Positions 5,916 through 8,002 of a DNA stretch of 8,002 bases are shown one piece after another (the first letter of the stretch is position 1; the number at the start of each line of letters is the position of its first letter). This DNA is from Spirochaetales bacterium. Its GTDB lineage: Bacteria; Spirochaetota; Spirochaetia; SZUA-6; DRHE01. The notes under the pieces are model-generated. The model had not been told where the DNA came from. It made no database searches and saw only the letters and a program-made list of their open reading frames with translations. The stretch is taken from contig JAGLQP010000076.1 of assembly GCA_023136785.1 (NCBI GenBank), forward strand, positions 1 to 8,002, in the 5' to 3' direction. Made by a program: the position numbers and the translations under genes.

Positions 5916-7532
5916 CTACCTGTCGTTTTTTCCCACAAACAGCTGTCGATCGCCGGACCCGGGCGGCAGATGTTCTGAGTGCTCCAGACGCAGGTACTGG
6001 CTGTATACGAACCAGCGAGGATCCGCCTCCATTCTGGCTGTCAGCACCCGAATCCCCTCGACACGGATCTGCTCCATATCGGGATCATCGATGCAGTTGG
6101 GACCATCCGCTTCAGTGCCCAGGCGATACAGCTCGTCCTGATCATCCGCCGCATTGTACACGAAGCTGTACCGCTTTCCGTCGGAGCCGGAGAACACGGT
6201 GCCGACACAGGGGTTGGGTACGACGTGGTTCCAGACCTCAAAGATCACCGGTTTTTCTGCGGGCCGCGTCTTGCCGGCCGCGGTGTTGAGCAGACTCCAG
6301 CCGTCCAGGCGTTCCGGAGTCTCGATTCCGGAGATCTTGAGGATTGTCGGAGCCAGGTCAAGCAGCGAGCACACACCATCCACCTCTTGGCCCCGCTGTG
6401 CGAGAGGGAAGTCCTTCGGGGGTTTGAGCAGCAGAGGAGCGCGCACGACCCTTGGGTGCAGAAAGGCTCCCTTGTCTATCAGGGCCAGCTCCCCGTTCAT
6501 CTCACCATGGTCTGCCAAAACGGCAATCCAGGTAGAATCGTACAGACCGCGATCCTGCAGGTGAGAAAAGAGCTTCCCTAGCAGTTCGTCGATCAGTTCG
6601 TACTGCAGCTGGTTCGCCACCCGGTAATCCAGGACCGTCTGTTCCTCCAGGAGCCCCCAATTCTTGCGGTACAGACGATAGACCCGCGGCTCCCTCCGGG
6701 GTGACCTGAAGTCGTTCTTCACGAGCTCCTGGTAGGAATCAGGCAGTTTCATCGCCCCACGAAGTTCTGCTTCCCTCTGCTCCATTCCCGAGGGGATGGC
6801 AAAGGGTTGGTGTGGGGCAAAAAAATCGAGCTGAAGGTAGAAGGGAATTTCGGTCTGCAGGAAGGAAATCGCCCGATCGACGAGAAAGGCTGAGTAGGTC
6901 GCTTGTTTCGGGAAGGGCCGTCCCCGTTGCGCCGCAATCCAGCCTCCGTAGGAGTTGCCCCTCTCCCCTCCCTTCCTCTGCCTGCCGTAGATGGAGCGCT
7001 CGAACTCGAATGGCTCCAAACCCTGGTTTTTGAGAAAACCGATGTACTGCTCGTCGTCATACCATGGCGGCGACCAGCGGTCCCAGGGTGCGTCGTTTTC
7101 GCCGAACAGCTCGAGAAATCGGCGGGCTCCCACGTGGCACTTCCCCGCGTGACGGGTGTGATATCCTATTCGTTTGAGGTACTCGGGGAAGAGGACGTCA
7201 TGGTCCCGAAGATGAAAAACGTGGCCGTCATGACCCCGTTCGGCATTCGAGGTGATGTAGGAGTAGCGGCCGGTCAGATAGGAAGCGCGGGATGGCGAGC
7301 ACAGAGGGGAGGTAGCGAAGGCATTGCGGAAAAACACCCCTTGCCGGCGCAGGGCATCGATGTTCGGTGTATGGACCGTAGTCGTGGCGCGGTCTTTAAA
7401 GGCAAACTCGGGGGGCACCATATCGACAGAGATCACGAGAAAGTTGGGTTTGGATTTCTCACCGTCCCGGAGGAAAGGCCCTCGGCCGGTTTTCCCCTCC
7501 AGGTACATTTTTTGCAATTCCTTTGCTGCCAT
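5916..7532 (-). CDS. Sulfatase (type I, formylglycine-dependent; alkaline phosphatase superfamily)
   Basis: The protein has 538 residues. It would hydrolyse a sulfate ester, or possibly a phosphonate or phosphate mono- or diester as in related enzymes. The signature CSPSRASYLTGR begins at Cys78 (codons for CSPSR at 7287-7301). This Cys must be converted to formylglycine, in anaerobes usually by the radical-SAM maturase anSME; no maturase is in the window. The second signature GYHTRHAGKCHVG covers 123-135. Metal-site candidates are Asp37 in ISVDM, then Asp351 and His352 in LADHGE. The usual second Asp after Asp37 is Met, and His replaces the common Asn, a pattern also known in phosphonate monoester hydrolases and choline-sulfatase-like members. 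No signal peptide is seen, so a cytoplasmic substrate is likely. The ATG at 7530-7532 is preceded by AAAGGGG on its strand with a 5-nt gap. A later Met (residue 9) is less likely because it lacks such a site. The gene follows the upstream one by 11 nt. Confidence 0.93.
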   Translation of the reverse strand: MAAKELQKMYLEGKTGRGPFLRDGEKSKPNFLVISVDMVPPEFAFKDRATTTVHTPNIDALRRQGVFFRNAFATSPLCSPSRASYLTGRYSYITSNAERGHDGHVFHLRDHDVLFPEYLKRIGYHTRHAGKCHVGARRFLELFGENDAPWDRWSPPWYDDEQYIGFLKNQGLEPFEFERSIYGRQRKGGERGNSYGGWIAAQRGRPFPKQATYSAFLVDRAISFLQTEIPFYLQLDFFAPHQPFAIPSGMEQREAELRGAMKLPDSYQELVKNDFRSPRREPRVYRLYRKNWGLLEEQTVLDYRVANQLQYELIDELLGKLFSHLQDRGLYDSTWIAVLADHGEMNGELALIDKGAFLHPRVVRAPLLLKPPKDFPLAQRGQEVDGVCSLLDLAPTILKISGIETPERLDGWSLLNTAAGKTRPAEKPVIFEVWNHVVPNPCVGTVFSGSDGKRYSFVYNAADDQDELYRLGTEADGPNCIDDPDMEQIRVEGIRVLTARMEADPRWFVYSQYLRLEHSEHLPPGSGDRQLFVGKNDR

Positions 7533-7537
7533 GATCG

Positions 7538-7544
7538 CCCCTTT
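7538..7544 (-). promoter_or_regulatory. Ribosome binding site of sulfatase, overlapping upstream stop
   Basis: AAAGGGG on the minus strand lies 5 nt before the sulfatase ATG. Its first base is the last base of the preceding gene's TGA (7544-7546). This arrangement suggests coupled translation of the two genes. Confidence 0.65.
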
Positions 7545-8002
7545 CAGGAAAGAATGTTTTCTATCTGGTCGCGGCCGGTGAAATGCATGACCAGAGGTTG
7601 AGATAGGTCTGGCTGCGACTGCTGCCAGGTTGTGTAGACGCCTTCCTCCGCTTGAAGGGCCGTCGCGTAGCGGCTGCAGCCTGTACCATAGGGGGAAACG
7701 AAGAAGGGCAGGGTTGTAGAAAGACGCTCGATCAAGGGGAACGTCTCTTCCGTGCAGTAGGCCGCACCCCCAAGCTCTTCGCAGGAATAACCCCGCGGGC
7801 GTTTCACAGCTCTGCTGTGCTCTTCCAGGTCGCGCATCCCCTCCGCCCCGTCGTAGAAGTAGAGATAGACTGAGGGGTTTGCCTCGAAAGCTCCTACCTT
7901 TGGCATCTGCAGTACGCCGCAGATCCTGCTCACCGCCACATCCCAGGTGAACCCGCGCGGAAAAAACCTGTGGTCGATCCTGCCAAACTCTTTCTTTCCC
8001 TT
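7544..8002 (-). CDS. Unrecognised protein, C-terminal 152 residues, 5'-truncated by window
   Basis: The frame is open from the right edge of the window (first full codon at 8000-8002) to the TGA at 7544-7546. The in-frame GTG at 7937-7939 is probably internal, because coding-like sequence (including HRFFPRGFTWDVAV) continues upstream to the edge without a good ribosome site. I do not recognise the family with confidence. The visible part is soluble in character and carries five Cys: one in RICGV, two in the YSCEELGGAAYC stretch, one in GTGCSRY, plus a further pairing possibility with residues beyond the window only. It ends with PLVMHFTGRDQIENILS. The order of a GGAA-type Cys segment, a GC-R segment and a final hydrophobic strand plus helix is loosely like DUF169 (COG2043) proteins, but this is a weak impression. 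It precedes the sulfatase by 11 nt on the same strand and is probably in the same operon, so a role linked to the sulfatase's substrate is possible. The count of visible Cys should be taken from the translation: RICGV, YSCEE, AAYCT and GTGCS are the four certain ones. Confidence 0.75.
   Translation of the reverse strand, partial: KGKKEFGRIDHRFFPRGFTWDVAVSRICGVLQMPKVGAFEANPSVYLYFYDGAEGMRDLEEHSRAVKRPRGYSCEELGGAAYCTEETFPLIERLSTTLPFFVSPYGTGCSRYATALQAEEGVYTTWQQSQPDLSQPLVMHFTGRDQIENILS

Noticed and set aside
5926..5931. Run of six T just after the acyltransferase stop, possible terminator
   Set aside because: No convincing stem precedes it on the plus strand, and it lies inside the 3' end of the sulfatase gene, where it encodes Lys-Asn codons on the other strand.
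6903..7601. Plus-strand open frame of 232 codons
   Set aside because: It is a shadow opposite the sulfatase N-terminal half, which has its signature motifs on the other strand.
1..8002. CRISPR arrays, tRNA or rRNA genes, insertion sequences, long direct repeats
   Set aside because: Reading the window by eye showed none; nearly all bases are accounted for by six protein genes. Short or diverged elements could be missed without a search.

Overview
The window is protein-coding bacterial DNA of moderate to high GC content, with short intergenic gaps, good Shine-Dalgarno sites and overlapping stop/start codons. The leftmost gene is a very large activator protein of the 2-hydroxyacyl-CoA dehydratase / benzoyl-CoA reductase type. 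Such fused activators are typical of anaerobes (Spirochaetota, Desulfobacterota, Bacillota), so the source is probably an anaerobic bacterium. The sequence alone does not fix the phylum.

Layout. (1) Positions 1-3122, + strand: 3'-terminal 1039 codons of the fused BcrAD/BadFG-type ATPase activator with DUF2229 and HgdB-like regions. (2) 3123-3160: short convergent gap with a hairpin. (3) 3161-4126 (possibly to 4198), - strand: alpha/beta hydrolase with Cys in place of Ser as the apparent nucleophile. (4) 4127-4306: divergent control region with a good sigma-70-like promoter facing right, a palindrome overlapping its -35 box, and a second inverted repeat. (5) 4307-5197 and 5194-5901, + strand: diacylglycerol/lipid kinase and PlsC-type acyltransferase overlapping by ATGA. 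(6) 5916-7532, - strand: FGly-dependent sulfatase/phosphonate-hydrolase-like enzyme without signal peptide. (7) 7544-8002, - strand: C-terminal part of an unrecognised Cys-containing protein, 11 nt upstream of the sulfatase and probably co-transcribed with it.

How the genes may work together. The kinase and acyltransferase both yield phosphatidic acid, so that pair is best read as a small phospholipid-synthesis or lipid-salvage operon. The divergent hydrolase could belong to the same lipid module, but its substrate is unknown. The sulfatase and its upstream neighbour form a separate unit, and the activator belongs to a third. No tRNA, rRNA, CRISPR array, insertion sequence or phage gene was seen, and no stretch longer than 300 bases lacks a gene. 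I found no clear sign of a wholly new system. The most unusual items are the Cys-type hydrolase, the unnamed partner of the sulfatase and the compact divergent regulatory region.
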